Positions 6,330 through 15,743 are shown, counted from the stretch's first letter. The stretch: 39,354 nucleotides of DNA from an uncultured Phocaeicola sp. (GCA_944320885.1 CALUJE010000005.1:1-39354); one strand, 5' to 3'. Notes: generated by a model not told the origin, from the sequence alone. Translations and numbers: made by a program.

Positions 6330-8384
6330 TTAAAATGTATATCCTAAACTGATGTAGGCGCCGACTCCTTTGGTTACGTTGGAGTAACTGAAGGTGGCTT
6401 CGAGCGGACCGAGGAAGGTATCGTATCCGTAACTTACTCCGCATCCCCATATCGTGTCCTTGAACAGCTGGTTCCATTCGTCGTTGTTCACTCCGAAGTT
6501 GCCAATCAGGCTCACGTATTGGCTCGAACCCATTTTCTGGCGGATGCGCAGACCGGCTACGAATGTCTTTGAGTAGGCGAGCTCCATGTAATCTATGCCT
6601 ACAAAGGGAATCTGCTGGTTGAGATAACGTCCGGGAGCGTTTCCTCCAATCATGTTTGCTACGGCATAGCTGTATTCATCGTTGATGATGGCGCGTCCGC
6701 TTACCCATGGCAACAGGGTGAGGCGGTTAAGTACCCGGTATGCTCCTTCCCAGTGGATGCTGAAGATGGGGGCGATGGCCTTGTTCTTGTAGTTGATACC
6801 GTTGTCGGTATACAGCTCGGCCATTACGTTCCATTTCATACCTTTGGTGGGATAAGTCCTGCGGTTGTAACTGTCGAACTGCAGTTGTCCGAAGTAAGTC
6901 AGCTGATGCTGGTTCTTCCATATGATGTCTCCGTCGTCATATCCGGGAGGAAGCAGAATGTCATCATATTTGAAGTATTCGTATTTTGCTCCCAGTGAAA
7001 GGCGGATACTGTTCCAGCTGCGTGAAATGTTGACGGTACCCAGATGATGGAGGTATGAATAGGTACATGTCTTCTTGCCCTGGTTATACAGGTCGAGGTC
7101 ATTATAGCTGAACTGGTATGCCAGATTCATGTTCCAGAGCGGATGGAATGGCTGGGCGGTATAGTCCAGACGGCCGAATGTCTGACGGCCCAGTCGGATG
7201 GTCAGTGCCGCCTGATGGTTCTTTTTCTCGTTCAGGTTGATATAGGTGTTCAGAATCAGAGCGGCCAGTGATTCGTTGTCGAATCTTACTCCTACGCTGA
7301 TGGTGTTGTCGGGCCGTTTGCCCGGATCTATTTCCGGAATGATTTTTACCTTTTTCTCTTCAATGTCTTTCTTTTGCTTGTCGGTCATCACAAACGGACC
7401 GTGAGGCTTGGGTTCGAAGGTAGGTGATATGCCGATTCTCTTTTTCAGGTCAATCAGGCTCTCCCAGTATTGCAGGGCAGTGTGTTCGCCTCTTTCTTTC
7501 AGTACGTTGATGGCGTCCTTGTTGAAACTGGCGGCAGAATATCCTGAAGTGTCAATGTGTATGTGCACGTCACTGTCTTCTACATTCTCGTTGTATTTCT
7601 TTATTCCCAGTATGTTGATAATCTGTCCGGCTATTTCGGGAAGTGAGTTCAGGTTGTCGGCCTTTTCCAGTTCTGACTGTACGTCTACTCCGATAATGAT
7701 TTCCGCTCCCATGCGTCGGGCCACATCTACCGGATAGTTGTTTATCATTCCGCCGTCTACCAGTACCATGTTGTTCCACTTTACGGGAGTGAATGCTCCC
7801 GGGATAGACATGCTTGAGCGCATGGCCAGTGCCAGTTTTCCGCTGTGGAATACATATTCCTGTCCGGTTACGATATCCACCGCAACGCAGGCGAAAGGAG
7901 TGGGCAGCTTGTTGAAATCAATGGAGTCATGATAGCCTATGGTGAGGTCTGAGAAGAGTTGCGCAATGTTCTTTCCGCTTATTACTCCTCCCTTGATGGC
8001 ATCTTTGGGAGTTTTCTTGAACGGTACGGAAAGGGTGTATTGTTCGGAGCGCTGTTTCTTTACGAGCAGTTCCTCGTTGCGGTTTACAGCATCAGAAAGA
8101 ATATAGCTCCAGTTCTGGTTGCTTACCAGACTGTCCATTTGTGCGGGAGTATATCCGATGGAGTACAGTCCTCCGATGATGGCTCCCATGCTGGTTCCTA
8201 CGATGTAGTCAATCGGTATGCCTGCTTCTTCAATTACTTTCAAAGCCCCGATGTGGGCCACTCCTTTGGCTCCGCCTCCGCTAAGCACCACTGCCACCTT
8301 TTTGCGTTGGGGGTGTGTACTGTTCTGGGCAATCATGTTGCCTGCCGTGAGCAACAATATCAGTGTATAAATAATCTTTCTCAT
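6330..8384 (-). CDS. Patatin-like phospholipase fused to an outer-membrane beta-barrel
   Basis: The 684-residue protein has a signal peptide (about 1-19). A patatin domain follows: oxyanion loop GGGAKG (36-41), nucleophile Ser65 in GTSMG (63-67), and Asp210 in the D-G-G motif, forming the Ser/Asp dyad. The C-terminal part, from about residue 350, is rich in alternating aromatic/polar strands and ends in Phe, as outer-membrane barrels of the Omp85 type do. This order resembles the type Vd autotransporter PlpD and the common Bacteroidetes patatin-barrel proteins. A complete POTRA domain between the two parts is not obvious; the linker of about 50 Lys/Glu-rich residues looks short. Expected activity is phospholipase A or acyl hydrolase at the cell surface or in the periplasm. 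It is followed at 10 nt by a HAD hydrolase gene. Confidence 0.88.
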   Translation of the reverse strand: MRKIIYTLILLLTAGNMIAQNSTHPQRKKVAVVLSGGGAKGVAHIGALKVIEEAGIPIDYIVGTSMGAIIGGLYSIGYTPAQMDSLVSNQNWSYILSDAVNRNEELLVKKQRSEQYTLSVPFKKTPKDAIKGGVISGKNIAQLFSDLTIGYHDSIDFNKLPTPFACVAVDIVTGQEYVFHSGKLALAMRSSMSIPGAFTPVKWNNMVLVDGGMINNYPVDVARRMGAEIIIGVDVQSELEKADNLNSLPEIAGQIINILGIKKYNENVEDSDVHIHIDTSGYSAASFNKDAINVLKERGEHTALQYWESLIDLKKRIGISPTFEPKPHGPFVMTDKQKKDIEEKKVKIIPEIDPGKRPDNTISVGVRFDNESLAALILNTYINLNEKKNHQAALTIRLGRQTFGRLDYTAQPFHPLWNMNLAYQFSYNDLDLYNQGKKTCTYSYLHHLGTVNISRSWNSIRLSLGAKYEYFKYDDILLPPGYDDGDIIWKNQHQLTYFGQLQFDSYNRRTYPTKGMKWNVMAELYTDNGINYKNKAIAPIFSIHWEGAYRVLNRLTLLPWVSGRAIINDEYSYAVANMIGGNAPGRYLNQQIPFVGIDYMELAYSKTFVAGLRIRQKMGSSQYVSLIGNFGVNNDEWNQLFKDTIWGCGVSYGYDTFLGPLEATFSYSNVTKGVGAYISLGYTF

Positions 8385-8419
8385 ATGAGGAACTTGTTGT
8401 AATGAAGATTAGGCATAAA

Positions 8420-8487
8420 AAGCCATTAATCTATGCGGTGACTGTTCATGATTGTATGATGGCATCTTTTTCATAGATTAATGGCTT
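8420..8487 (-). terminator. Long-loop terminator between pgi and the patatin gene
   Basis: A perfect 16-bp stem (8420-8435 with 8472-8487) encloses a 36-nt loop. On the minus strand the stem is followed by TTTTTAT, as expected for termination of the lysS-gpsA-pgi unit. Confidence 0.7.
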
Positions 8488-8501
8488 GTGGGTATTAAGG
8501 A

Positions 8502-8530
8502 GGATGCAATAATGAACGGTTATTGCATCC
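8502..8530 (-). terminator. Second hairpin directly after pgi
   Basis: A perfect 10-bp stem, GGATGCAATA (8502-8511) with 8521-8530, has a 9-nt loop and starts 8 nt beyond the pgi stop. It has little U-tract. It may protect the 3' end or assist the stronger hairpin downstream. Confidence 0.55.
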
Positions 8531-8538
8531 GGTTGTTC

Positions 8539-9885
8539 TTATAATTTGGCGCGGATGGCTTTTGATTCTTCTTCATATCCGGGCTTGTTGAGCAGAGCAA
8601 ACATGTTTTTCTTGTATGCTTCTACTCCCGGCTGGTTGAATGGGTTTACGCCAAGCAGATAGCCGCTTATGCCGCAAGCCTTTTCAAAGAAGTAGATAAC
8701 CTGTCCGAGATAGTATTCGTTCAGTTCGGGGATGATGACGCGCATGTTGGGGACGCCGCCGTCAACGTGTGCCAGCTGGGTTCCGAGTTCGGCCATCTTG
8801 TTTACTTCGTCTACGCGTTTTCCTGCCAGGAAGTTCAGTCCGTCGAGGTTTTCGGCGTCGCTTGGTATTTCCAGATGGCATTTGGGCTGTTCGATAGAAA
8901 GAACGGTTTCATAGATAAGGCGTTCGCCTTCCTGAATCCATTGTCCCATTGAGTGAAGGTCGGTCGAGAAGTCAACGGCAGCAGGGAATATGCCTTTGTG
9001 GTCTTTTCCTTCTGATTCGCCGTACAGCTGTTTCCACCATTCGCTTACGTAGTGAAGTTTCGGATGATAGTTGACCAGAATTTCAATCTTCTTTCCGTTT
9101 TGTGCGTACAAGGCGTTACGTACGGCAGCATATACGGCCGACGGGTTTTCCATGAACGGCACTTCAGAAGAAGTCAGTTTCTCCATATCGGCAGCACCTT
9201 CTACCAGTTTTTCAATGTCATATCCTGCGGTTGCGATGGGGAGCAGTCCTACCGGAGTAAGCACGGAGAAGCGTCCGCCCACGTTGTCGGGGATAATGAA
9301 TGACTTGTAACCTTCCTTGTCGGCTGTAACGCGGGCAGCACCTTTCTTGGCATCGGTAATAGCTACGATGACTTTGCGTGCCATTTCCTTTCCGCGTTGT
9401 CTTTCACACTGCTCTTTCAGCAGACGGAATGCAAGGGCGGTTTCGGTAGTAGTTCCTGATTTTGAAATGTTGATAACGCCGAATTTCTTGTCCTTCAGAT
9501 ATTCGGTAAGTTCATATAGATAATCTTCGCTGATGTTGTGTCCGGCATGAATCATGACAGGGCCGTTATGTTTGGCCTGCAACCATTCGAAGCTGTTTGA
9601 GAGGGCTTCGTTTACGGCGCGTGCTCCAAGATAACTTCCTCCGATTCCGGCAACGATTACAACGTCGCAGTTCTCACGCAATACCTGTGCGGTAGCTTTC
9701 AGCTCTGCAAGATGTTCTTTACTGATAGATGAGGGCAGGTGTAACCATCCAAGGAAGTCATTACCCAGTCCTGTTCCCTTTTCCAAAGTCTCCATGGCAG
9801 CTTTTACCTGAGGCTCGTAAGCAGCAATTCCTTCTTTTGATACGAATTTGGCTACTTTGTCAATGTTTAAACTAATGTTTTTCAT
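8539..9885 (-). CDS. pgi: Glucose-6-phosphate isomerase
   Basis: The cytosolic enzyme interconverts glucose-6-phosphate and fructose-6-phosphate in glycolysis and gluconeogenesis. The 448-residue length fits the short bacterial PGI type. Visible family features are the sugar-phosphate binding loops [16 protein letters not shown] and [14 protein letters not shown], and the [14 protein letters not shown] segment. A reading from a TTG at 9891 would add two residues, but the ATG at 9885 (MKNISLNI) is preferred. It starts 9 nt after the gpsA stop, so it is the third gene of a lysS-gpsA-pgi transcript. Two hairpins follow. Confidence 0.95.
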   Translation of the reverse strand: MKNISLNIDKVAKFVSKEGIAAYEPQVKAAMETLEKGTGLGNDFLGWLHLPSSISKEHLAELKATAQVLRENCDVVIVAGIGGSYLGARAVNEALSNSFEWLQAKHNGPVMIHAGHNISEDYLYELTEYLKDKKFGVINISKSGTTTETALAFRLLKEQCERQRGKEMARKVIVAITDAKKGAARVTADKEGYKSFIIPDNVGGRFSVLTPVGLLPIATAGYDIEKLVEGAADMEKLTSSEVPFMENPSAVYAAVRNALYAQNGKKIEILVNYHPKLHYVSEWWKQLYGESEGKDHKGIFPAAVDFSTDLHSMGQWIQEGERLIYETVLSIEQPKCHLEIPSDAENLDGLNFLAGKRVDEVNKMAELGTQLAHVDGGVPNMRVIIPELNEYYLGQVIYFFEKACGISGYLLGVNPFNQPGVEAYKKNMFALLNKPGYEEESKAIRAKL

Positions 9886-9894
9886 ACTCAATAA

Positions 9895-10896
9895 TTATCT
9901 AAAAGAATCGGTTAAGAGTTTTATTTCAATTCTCGGTGATATCTGTTCATAAAGTATATTATACACGGCATCCAGTATGGGCATGTTTACGTGTACTTTC
10001 TTGTTGATTTCCTTCATGCACTTGGTTCCGTAATATCCTTCGGCCACCATCTCCATTTCTATCTGTGCGCTCTTTACGGAATATCCTTTTCCTATCATGG
10101 TTCCGAATATGCGGTTACGGCTGAAGTTGGAATATCCGGTAACGAGCAAATCGCCCAGATAGGCCGATTTGTAGACGTTGCGCTGAATGGGGTGGATGAT
10201 GCTCAGAAAACGGTCCATCTCCTGAATGGCGTTTGAAATCAGTACGGCCTGAAAGTTGTCTCCGTACTTCAGTCCGTTGCAGATGCCTGCGGCGATGGCA
10301 TATACGTTCTTCAGAACGGAGGCATACTCGATGCCTTCTACGTCTTCGCTCACAGAAGTCTTTATGTAAAATGTGTTCAGCTTCCTGGCAAACAGTTGTG
10401 CCTTTTCAAGATCGCTGCATCCTACGGTAAGGTATGACAGACGTTCCAGGGCTACCTCTTCGGCATGACACGGACCGGCAAGGACGGCAATGTTTTCCAT
10501 CGGTATTTCCCATGCCCGGTTCAGGTAGTTTGAAACAATCATGTTCTCGTCGGGCACAATTCCCTTGATGGCTGTTACCACAAACTTGTCTTTGATTTTG
10601 GTCTTCAGTTTTTTCAGCTGCGCCTTCAGATAAGGCGACGGAGTAACGAATATCAGTATCTCTGATTCTCTGACGATTTTGTTCAGGTCGGATGAGAACT
10701 GGATGCGCTTGGTATCAAAGTGTACTCCGGTAAGGTATGACGGGTTGTGCTCCAGTCTTTTGAAGTCTTCAATCTGGTCATCACGGCGTAGATACCAGTT
10801 GATGCTTTCTTCTTGAGTCAGTATTATCTTGGCGATAGCTGTGGCCCAGCTACCGCCTCCGATAATTGCTGTTTTTCCGCTAGGAAGTTTTGTCAT
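9895..10896 (-). CDS. gpsA: Glycerol-3-phosphate dehydrogenase [NAD(P)+]
   Basis: The enzyme reduces dihydroxyacetone phosphate to sn-glycerol-3-phosphate, the backbone for phospholipids. The N-terminal dinucleotide-binding loop reads AIIGGGSWATAIAK. A central segment VLAGPCHAEEVA and a GDNFQAVL segment with the family's conserved Lys region upstream are recognisable. I chose the ATG at 10896 (MTKLPSGK), which lies 2 nt past the lysS stop and gives 333 residues, the usual length. A start at 10920 would overlap lysS and add eight untypical residues. It lies between lysS and pgi with near-zero spacing, so it is clearly part of one operon. Confidence 0.93.
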   Translation of the reverse strand: MTKLPSGKTAIIGGGSWATAIAKIILTQEESINWYLRRDDQIEDFKRLEHNPSYLTGVHFDTKRIQFSSDLNKIVRESEILIFVTPSPYLKAQLKKLKTKIKDKFVVTAIKGIVPDENMIVSNYLNRAWEIPMENIAVLAGPCHAEEVALERLSYLTVGCSDLEKAQLFARKLNTFYIKTSVSEDVEGIEYASVLKNVYAIAAGICNGLKYGDNFQAVLISNAIQEMDRFLSIIHPIQRNVYKSAYLGDLLVTGYSNFSRNRIFGTMIGKGYSVKSAQIEMEMVAEGYYGTKCMKEINKKVHVNMPILDAVYNILYEQISPRIEIKLLTDSFR

Positions 10897-10898
10897 TT

Positions 10899-12629
10899 CT
10901 ATTCTATCTTGCCAATCCATTCGGCTACCTGGTCGACTGTAGGATTGGTGAGGTTCAGTTTATATTTCTTGTTGACTCCGCATATGTCCATGTGAAGCTT
11001 TTGCGGATTAACGTCTTTCATGTCAGAAACAAGATTGTATCCGGCTTTCTGGATGAGTGGTACCCATTCTTCGGGAACACCCAGCTCGGTATATTTGGCG
11101 GCACTGTCTTTCGGAGCAACCTTTTCCGGACGCATTTGCGGGAAGAGGAGAACTTCTTGTATGTATGACTTGCCGGTCATCAGCATTACCAGACGGTCGA
11201 TACCGATTCCCACTCCCGATGTAGGAGGCATACCGTATTGCAGGGCACGCAGGAAGTCCTGGTCGATAATCATTGCTTCGTCGTCGCCCTTGTCGGCCAG
11301 TCTCATCTGTTCCTTGAAGCGTTCTTCCTGGTCTATCGGGTCGTTCAGCTCTGAATAGGCATTACACAGCTCTTTACCGTTGACCATCAGCTCAAAACGC
11401 TCGGTAAGTCCCGGTTTCTCACGGTGACGTTTGGTAAGCGGTGACATCTCTACCGGATAGTCGGTAATGAATGTAGGCTGGATGAAGTTGCCTTCGCAGA
11501 ATTCGCCGAAGATTTCGTCAATGAGTTTGCCTTTACCCATGGTGTCGTCTATCTCCATGTTCAGCTCCTTGCAAATCTGGCGTATTTCGTCTTCACTCTT
11601 TCCGTTGAGGTCATATCCTGTTTTCTCCTTGATGGCATCGAGGATAGGCAGACGGCGGTAAGGAGCCTTGAAGCTGATAGTCTTTCCGTCGATAACCGTT
11701 TCGCTGCATCCGTTTACGGCAATACAGATACGCTCAAGCATGTTTTCGATGAAGCTCATCATCCAGTTGTAGTCTTTATACTGCACATACAGCTCCATGC
11801 AGGTGAATTCGGGATTGTGCGTGCGGTCCATACCTTCGTTGCGGAAGTTCTTTCCGATTTCGTATACACCTTCGAATCCGCCTACGATGAGTCGTTTCAG
11901 ATAAAGCTCTGTGGCAATGCGCAGGTAAAGGTCAATATCGAGTGAATTGTGATGCGTGATGAACGGGCGTGCGCTGGCACCACCGGGGATAGACTGCAGA
12001 ATAGGTGTCTCTACTTCGGTATATCCGGCTTCGTCGAGCACGGCGCGCATGGTTGATATTACTTTGGAGCGTTTCATGAATATTTCCTTTACTCCTTCGT
12101 TTACTACCAGGTCAACGTAACGCTGGCGGTAGCGGAGTTCGGGGTCTTCAAACTTATCATAGGCCACTCCGTCTTTGTATTTCACGATAGGAAGCGGCTT
12201 GATGCTCTTGGCCAATACGGTAAGCTTGGTTGCATGTACGCTGATTTCGCCCATTTGAGTCTTGAATACGGTACCTTCGATACCGATAAAATCGCCCAAG
12301 TCGAGCAAGCGTTTGAATACAGTGGTATATAAATCTTTGTTCTCTCCCGGGCAGATGTCGTCACGGGTGATGTATACTTGGATTCTTCCTTTAGAGTCTT
12401 GCAGCTCGATGAATGATGCTTTTCCCATCACACGGCGTGACATCATACGTCCGGCAATAGACACAACGCGAGGTTCGGTTGCGTTCTCGTCGAATTCGTT
12501 TTTTATGTCTGTAGAAAAAGCATTGGTCACATACTCAGCTGCGGGATAAGGTTCTATACCCATCGCTCTTAATTCGTTCAGACTGTTGCGTCTGTTAATT
12601 TCTTGTTCGCTTAGTTCCAGAATGTTCAT
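10899..12629 (-). CDS. lysS: Lysyl-tRNA synthetase, class II
   Basis: The enzyme charges tRNA-Lys. The protein has an N-terminal OB-fold anticodon-binding domain (about 60-170) and a class II catalytic core. Motif 2 is RNEGMDRTHNPEFTCME and motif 3 includes GIGIDRLVMLM. I start at the ATG at 12629 (MNILELSEQ), which gives 576 residues. The frame is open to 12692, but the extra 21 residues are unlike the family. A possible -7 box (TATTTTTG, minus strand 12666-12659) sits just upstream. The C-terminus continues some 70 residues past motif 3, longer than E. coli LysS but usual for Bacteroidetes as I recall. It is the first gene of lysS-gpsA-pgi. Confidence 0.95.
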   Translation of the reverse strand: MNILELSEQEINRRNSLNELRAMGIEPYPAAEYVTNAFSTDIKNEFDENATEPRVVSIAGRMMSRRVMGKASFIELQDSKGRIQVYITRDDICPGENKDLYTTVFKRLLDLGDFIGIEGTVFKTQMGEISVHATKLTVLAKSIKPLPIVKYKDGVAYDKFEDPELRYRQRYVDLVVNEGVKEIFMKRSKVISTMRAVLDEAGYTEVETPILQSIPGGASARPFITHHNSLDIDLYLRIATELYLKRLIVGGFEGVYEIGKNFRNEGMDRTHNPEFTCMELYVQYKDYNWMMSFIENMLERICIAVNGCSETVIDGKTISFKAPYRRLPILDAIKEKTGYDLNGKSEDEIRQICKELNMEIDDTMGKGKLIDEIFGEFCEGNFIQPTFITDYPVEMSPLTKRHREKPGLTERFELMVNGKELCNAYSELNDPIDQEERFKEQMRLADKGDDEAMIIDQDFLRALQYGMPPTSGVGIGIDRLVMLMTGKSYIQEVLLFPQMRPEKVAPKDSAAKYTELGVPEEWVPLIQKAGYNLVSDMKDVNPQKLHMDICGVNKKYKLNLTNPTVDQVAEWIGKIE

Positions 12630-12658
12630 CTTTCTAAATTCTTCAATATCATTTGGGG

Positions 12659-12666
12659 CAAAAATA
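12659..12666 (-). promoter_or_regulatory. Possible -7 box for lysS
   Basis: TATTTTTG on the minus strand fits TAnnTTTG and lies 30 nt upstream of the chosen ATG. No TTTG is found at the standard 19-21 nt spacing (one lies 12 nt away), so the promoter is uncertain. Confidence 0.3.
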
Positions 12667-12762
12667 ATCATTATTCTGCAAATAAGGGGCATAAATGTAG
12701 TGATTTCTTTGTGCCAAAGAGAAATGGAAAGCCCCTATGGGAGGGTTGTTGTGGTAAGAAAA

Positions 12763-12870
12763 TGAAAAAAGCATCGAAAACGGGCGTTAACGATGCTTTT
12801 CCAACACAAAAACTAAACTAGACTTAACTAAACTATTCTATTTAGGAATTTCACAACTCCTGTCTGTCTA
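12763..12870 (-). ncRNA. Candidate small RNA upstream of lysS
   Basis: On the minus strand a full-consensus promoter (12906-12876) predicts a start near 12869. The transcript would first form a 7-bp hairpin with a GUGA (GNRA-type) tetraloop at 12861-12844. It would then run through a U/A-rich linker containing repeated TTTAGTT. It would end at a strong intrinsic terminator: AAAAGCATCG 12800-12791 pairing with 12776-12767, then a run of T. Total length is about 105 nt. No long open frame is present; GTG at 12853 could start only an 8-codon frame. Alternatives are a terminator for the M20 gene plus an unrelated promoter, or an attenuated lysS leader. Confidence 0.45.
12767..12800 (-). terminator. 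Intrinsic terminator (minus strand) between the M20 gene and lysS
   Basis: A 10-bp perfect stem (12767-12776 with 12791-12800) has a 14-nt loop. On the minus strand it is followed by TTTTTT then CATTTTC. It would end both transcription from the M20 gene and the candidate small RNA. Confidence 0.8.
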
Positions 12871-12875
12871 TGTTG

Positions 12876-12906
12876 CAAATATAGATATTGTTTTGTTAAA
12901 AACAAA
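12876..12906 (-). promoter_or_regulatory. Consensus Bacteroidetes promoter upstream of the small-RNA candidate
   Basis: Minus strand: TTTG (12906-12903), exactly 19 nt, then TATATTTG (12883-12876). Both boxes match the consensus fully. It is one of the best promoter matches in the window, yet it lies some 250 nt before lysS with a terminator in between. Confidence 0.65.
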
Positions 12907-12977
12907 TAATTCGTAAATATTTTATTTAGTTTCCATGTTTTTTTTCTGCTTAAAAGCCGAAAATCATGTAGTTTTTA

Positions 12978-14333
12978 TTAAAAACTCTGCTTGTGGAACT
13001 CTACAACGGCTTCAATACCCTTGCGGAAAATGTCGAGTGAGAAATTTTCGTTGGGTGAATGAATGGCGTCGCTTTCCAGTCCGAATCCCATAAGAATGGT
13101 TTTTACTCCAAGAATCTGTTCAAAATCAGAGATGATAGGAATACTTCCTCCGCGTCGTACTGCCAGCGGCTTCTTGCCGAAAGCTTTGGTAAATCCGGCT
13201 TCGGCTGCCTTGTATGCCGGAAGGTCTATCGGACATACGTAGCCTTCTCCACCGTGCATCGGGGTTACTTTCACCTTGACTGAGCGTGGAGCGATAGACT
13301 GGATGTAGTCTGCAAAGAGTTTGGAAATTTCTTCATGCTGCTGGTGAGGAACAAGGCGGCATGAAACCTTAGCGTATGCTTTTGACGGAAGTACGGTTTT
13401 TGAACCTTCGCCGGTATATCCTCCCCAGATTCCGCAGATGTCGAACGACGGACGGCAGCTGTTGCGCTCCAGTGTGGAATATCCTTTTTCACCCTGAAGT
13501 TCTTCTACGCCGATAGCAGCCTTGTATTTCTCTTCGTCAAACGGTATCTGTGCTATCATCTTGCGTTCAGCTTCGGGCACGGCTTCTACCTTATCGTAGA
13601 AGTGGGGTACGGTGATGCGGCCGTCTTTGTCAATAACCTGCGAGAGCATGTTGCAAAGGGTATTGATTGGGTTTGCCACGGCACCGCCAAAGTGTCCGGA
13701 GTGCAGGTCGCGGTTAGGACCGGTGACTTCTATCTGCCAGTAAGCCAGTCCGCGAAGACCGGTGGTCAGTGACGGAAGTTCTGCTCCCAGCATGCTGGTG
13801 TCTGAAACGAGAATGATATCTGATTTCAGCAGTTCCTTATGTTCCTTGATGAATGCGTTGAGGCTGGGTGAACCGATTTCCTCTTCACCTTCAAAGATAA
13901 ACTTGACGTTGTGTTTCAATTCGCCGTGACGTACCATGTATTCGAAAGCCTTGACCTGAATCATAGCCTGGCCTTTGTCATCGTCGGCACCGCGTGCATA
14001 GATGTGCTCGTCGCGTATTTCTGGTTCAAAGGGCTGGCTCTTCCAGAGTTCCAGCGGTTCGGCCGGCATCACGTCATAGTGTGCGTATATCAGTACGGTA
14101 GGTGCATCGGGCGAAACCCGCTTCTCTGCATAGACCAGCGGATTACCCTGTGAAGGCATTACAATGGCTTCGTCGGCTCCTGCTTCGAGTAACAGGGTTT
14201 TCCAGCGTTGTGCACAGGCAAGCATGTCATCTTTATGTTCCGGCAGCGCACTGATGCTGGGGATGCGAATCAAACTGAACAGTTCGTCCATGAACCGTGC
14301 TTCATTTTCACGAATGTAGTCTTTTATTTCCAT
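12978..14333 (-). CDS. M20 family metallodipeptidase
   Basis: The 451-residue cytosolic protein is an M20 di-zinc peptidase close to the dipeptidase branch. Metal ligands are visible as His85-x-Asp87 (YAHYDVMP), the bridging Asp118 in GADDDKG, and the Glu151-Glu152 pair in EGEEEIGS (general base and ligand). The C-terminal metal His lies in the segment LESDAIHSPNENF. The lid/dimerisation domain lies between about residues 190 and 310. No signal peptide is seen. It starts 17 nt after the aroC stop on the same strand, so aroC and this gene form a transcription unit with no obvious biochemical link. A terminator lies about 180 nt downstream. Confidence 0.9.
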   Translation of the reverse strand: MEIKDYIRENEARFMDELFSLIRIPSISALPEHKDDMLACAQRWKTLLLEAGADEAIVMPSQGNPLVYAEKRVSPDAPTVLIYAHYDVMPAEPLELWKSQPFEPEIRDEHIYARGADDDKGQAMIQVKAFEYMVRHGELKHNVKFIFEGEEEIGSPSLNAFIKEHKELLKSDIILVSDTSMLGAELPSLTTGLRGLAYWQIEVTGPNRDLHSGHFGGAVANPINTLCNMLSQVIDKDGRITVPHFYDKVEAVPEAERKMIAQIPFDEEKYKAAIGVEELQGEKGYSTLERNSCRPSFDICGIWGGYTGEGSKTVLPSKAYAKVSCRLVPHQQHEEISKLFADYIQSIAPRSVKVKVTPMHGGEGYVCPIDLPAYKAAEAGFTKAFGKKPLAVRRGGSIPIISDFEQILGVKTILMGFGLESDAIHSPNENFSLDIFRKGIEAVVEFHKQSF

Positions 14334-14350
14334 GGTGTTAAGATTTAGAA

Positions 14351-15430
14351 TTATATATGAGTTGTTTTGTTTATCAGATAATAGTCGAGCAGAGTCATGG
14401 CGGCCATGGCTTCTACTACGGGGACGGCGCGTGGCAATACGCAGGGGTCGTGGCGTCCGCGTGCGGTAACGTGTGTATCGTTACCTTCGGTATCTACGGT
14501 TTCCTGTTCCATCAGTACGGTTGCCACCGGCTTGAAGGCTACGCGGAAATAAATATCCTGTCCGTTGCTGATGCCTCCCTGTATTCCTCCGGAGTGGTTG
14601 GTCCGGGTATCGATATGTCCGTCGCGGTTATAGAATATATCGTTCTGTTGCGAACCGGTAAGTTCCATTCCGCCGAATCCTTCGCCGTATTCAAATCCCT
14701 TTACGGCATTGATACTGAGCATGGCACCTCCCAGTGCGGCGTGCAGCTTTCCGAAAGCCGGTTGTCCCAATGCGGGCGGACATCCTTTGATTACACAGCT
14801 GATAACTCCGCCTATCGTGTCACCTTCTCCCTTGATGCGGGTAATGAGGGCCTCCATCTCTTTTGCTTTTTCCGGGTCGGGGCAGCGTACGGCATTCTGT
14901 TCCGCAATGCTGAGGTCATAATGCGGGTAGGGGAAGTCGAGCTTTATGCCTCCTACCTGTGACGTGTAGGCCGTAACGGTAATTCCCAACTGACGGAGGG
15001 CCAGTTTGGCAAGAGCGCCTCCCACGCAGCGCGATATGGTTTCGCGGGCAGATGAGCGTCCTCCGCCACGGTGGTCGCGGATACCGTATTTGGTTGTATA
15101 TGTATAGTCGGCATGCGAAGGACGGAACACGTTGCGCAGATTCTCGTAATCGGACGAATGCTGGTTGGTGTTTCGTACAATGAATCCGATGGGACATCCG
15201 GTAGAGCGTCCTTCAAAAATGCCGGAAAGGAATTCCACCTCGTCGGCTTCCTTGCGCGCGGTGGTTATCTTGCTTTGTCCCGGTCGGCGTCGGTTCAGTT
15301 CTTCCTGAACGAAAGCCGTATCAATTTCAATTCCGGCCGGGAACCCGTCGACAACTCCTCCTACGGCAGCACCGTGCGATTCGCCAAACGTGGTTAGTCT
15401 GAATAAGTTTCCAAATGTATTGTTAAACAT
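14351..15430 (-). CDS. aroC: Chorismate synthase
   Basis: The enzyme converts 5-enolpyruvylshikimate-3-phosphate to chorismate, the last shared step of aromatic amino acid synthesis, using reduced FMN. Family signatures are plain: an N-terminal [18 protein letters not shown] block, the second block [14 protein letters not shown], and the third block near FKPVATVL. The 359-residue length is normal. A promoter with TAACTTTG (15496-15489) lies about 60 nt upstream, and the 5' leader contains a small hairpin (ACAGAC 15451-15456, GTCTGT 15470-15475). The M20 dipeptidase gene follows. Confidence 0.96.
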   Translation of the reverse strand: MFNNTFGNLFRLTTFGESHGAAVGGVVDGFPAGIEIDTAFVQEELNRRRPGQSKITTARKEADEVEFLSGIFEGRSTGCPIGFIVRNTNQHSSDYENLRNVFRPSHADYTYTTKYGIRDHRGGGRSSARETISRCVGGALAKLALRQLGITVTAYTSQVGGIKLDFPYPHYDLSIAEQNAVRCPDPEKAKEMEALITRIKGEGDTIGGVISCVIKGCPPALGQPAFGKLHAALGGAMLSINAVKGFEYGEGFGGMELTGSQQNDIFYNRDGHIDTRTNHSGGIQGGISNGQDIYFRVAFKPVATVLMEQETVDTEGNDTHVTARGRHDPCVLPRAVPVVEAMAAMTLLDYYLINKTTHI

Positions 15431-15488
15431 AGATAGAGCTTGTTTATGTGACAGACCGTTTTTCCGGTTGTCTGTTCTTGTTTATGGG

Positions 15489-15519
15489 CAAAGTTAATTA
15501 ATAATTTGAGTAATTGAAA
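15489..15519 (-). promoter_or_regulatory. Promoter for aroC
   Basis: Minus strand: TTTC (15519-15516), 19 nt, TAACTTTG (15496-15489). The -7 box is a full match and the -33 box 3 of 4. Confidence 0.5.
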
Positions 15520-15608
15520 TTTTATGCATGCCGGTATGCGCTTTACGTATTAAATAATGCGGAAAGTAATGAGGATTGGTGTAAATGTGATAAGGAAGGC
15601 GTATAAAG

Positions 15609-15656
15609 AAAAAATCATAACCTATAAATTTTAAAATATAGGCTATGATTTTTTTA
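15609..15656 (-). terminator. Bidirectional-looking terminator after the outer-membrane barrel gene
   Basis: AT-rich stem: 15609-15626 pairs with 15637-15654 with one A/C mismatch and a 10-nt loop. T-runs lie on both strands. A further 9-bp inverted repeat (15660-15668 with 15682-15690) lies next to it. The gap 15431-15743 contains nothing else besides the aroC promoter. Confidence 0.7.
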
Positions 15657-15743
15657 TTTATAAGTTATGAATATGAATTTTATAACTTATGATTGTATGC
15701 TTTACAGGCTATCTTTTTTTATTTTATGGCCTGTATTTTCTTT

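Noticed and set aside
9883..9891. TTG start for pgi at 9891
   Set aside because: The ATG at 9885 is two codons later and gives the expected N-terminus.
14357..14962. 201-codon frame antisense to aroC
   Set aside because: Shadow of the aroC coding frame with no features of its own.
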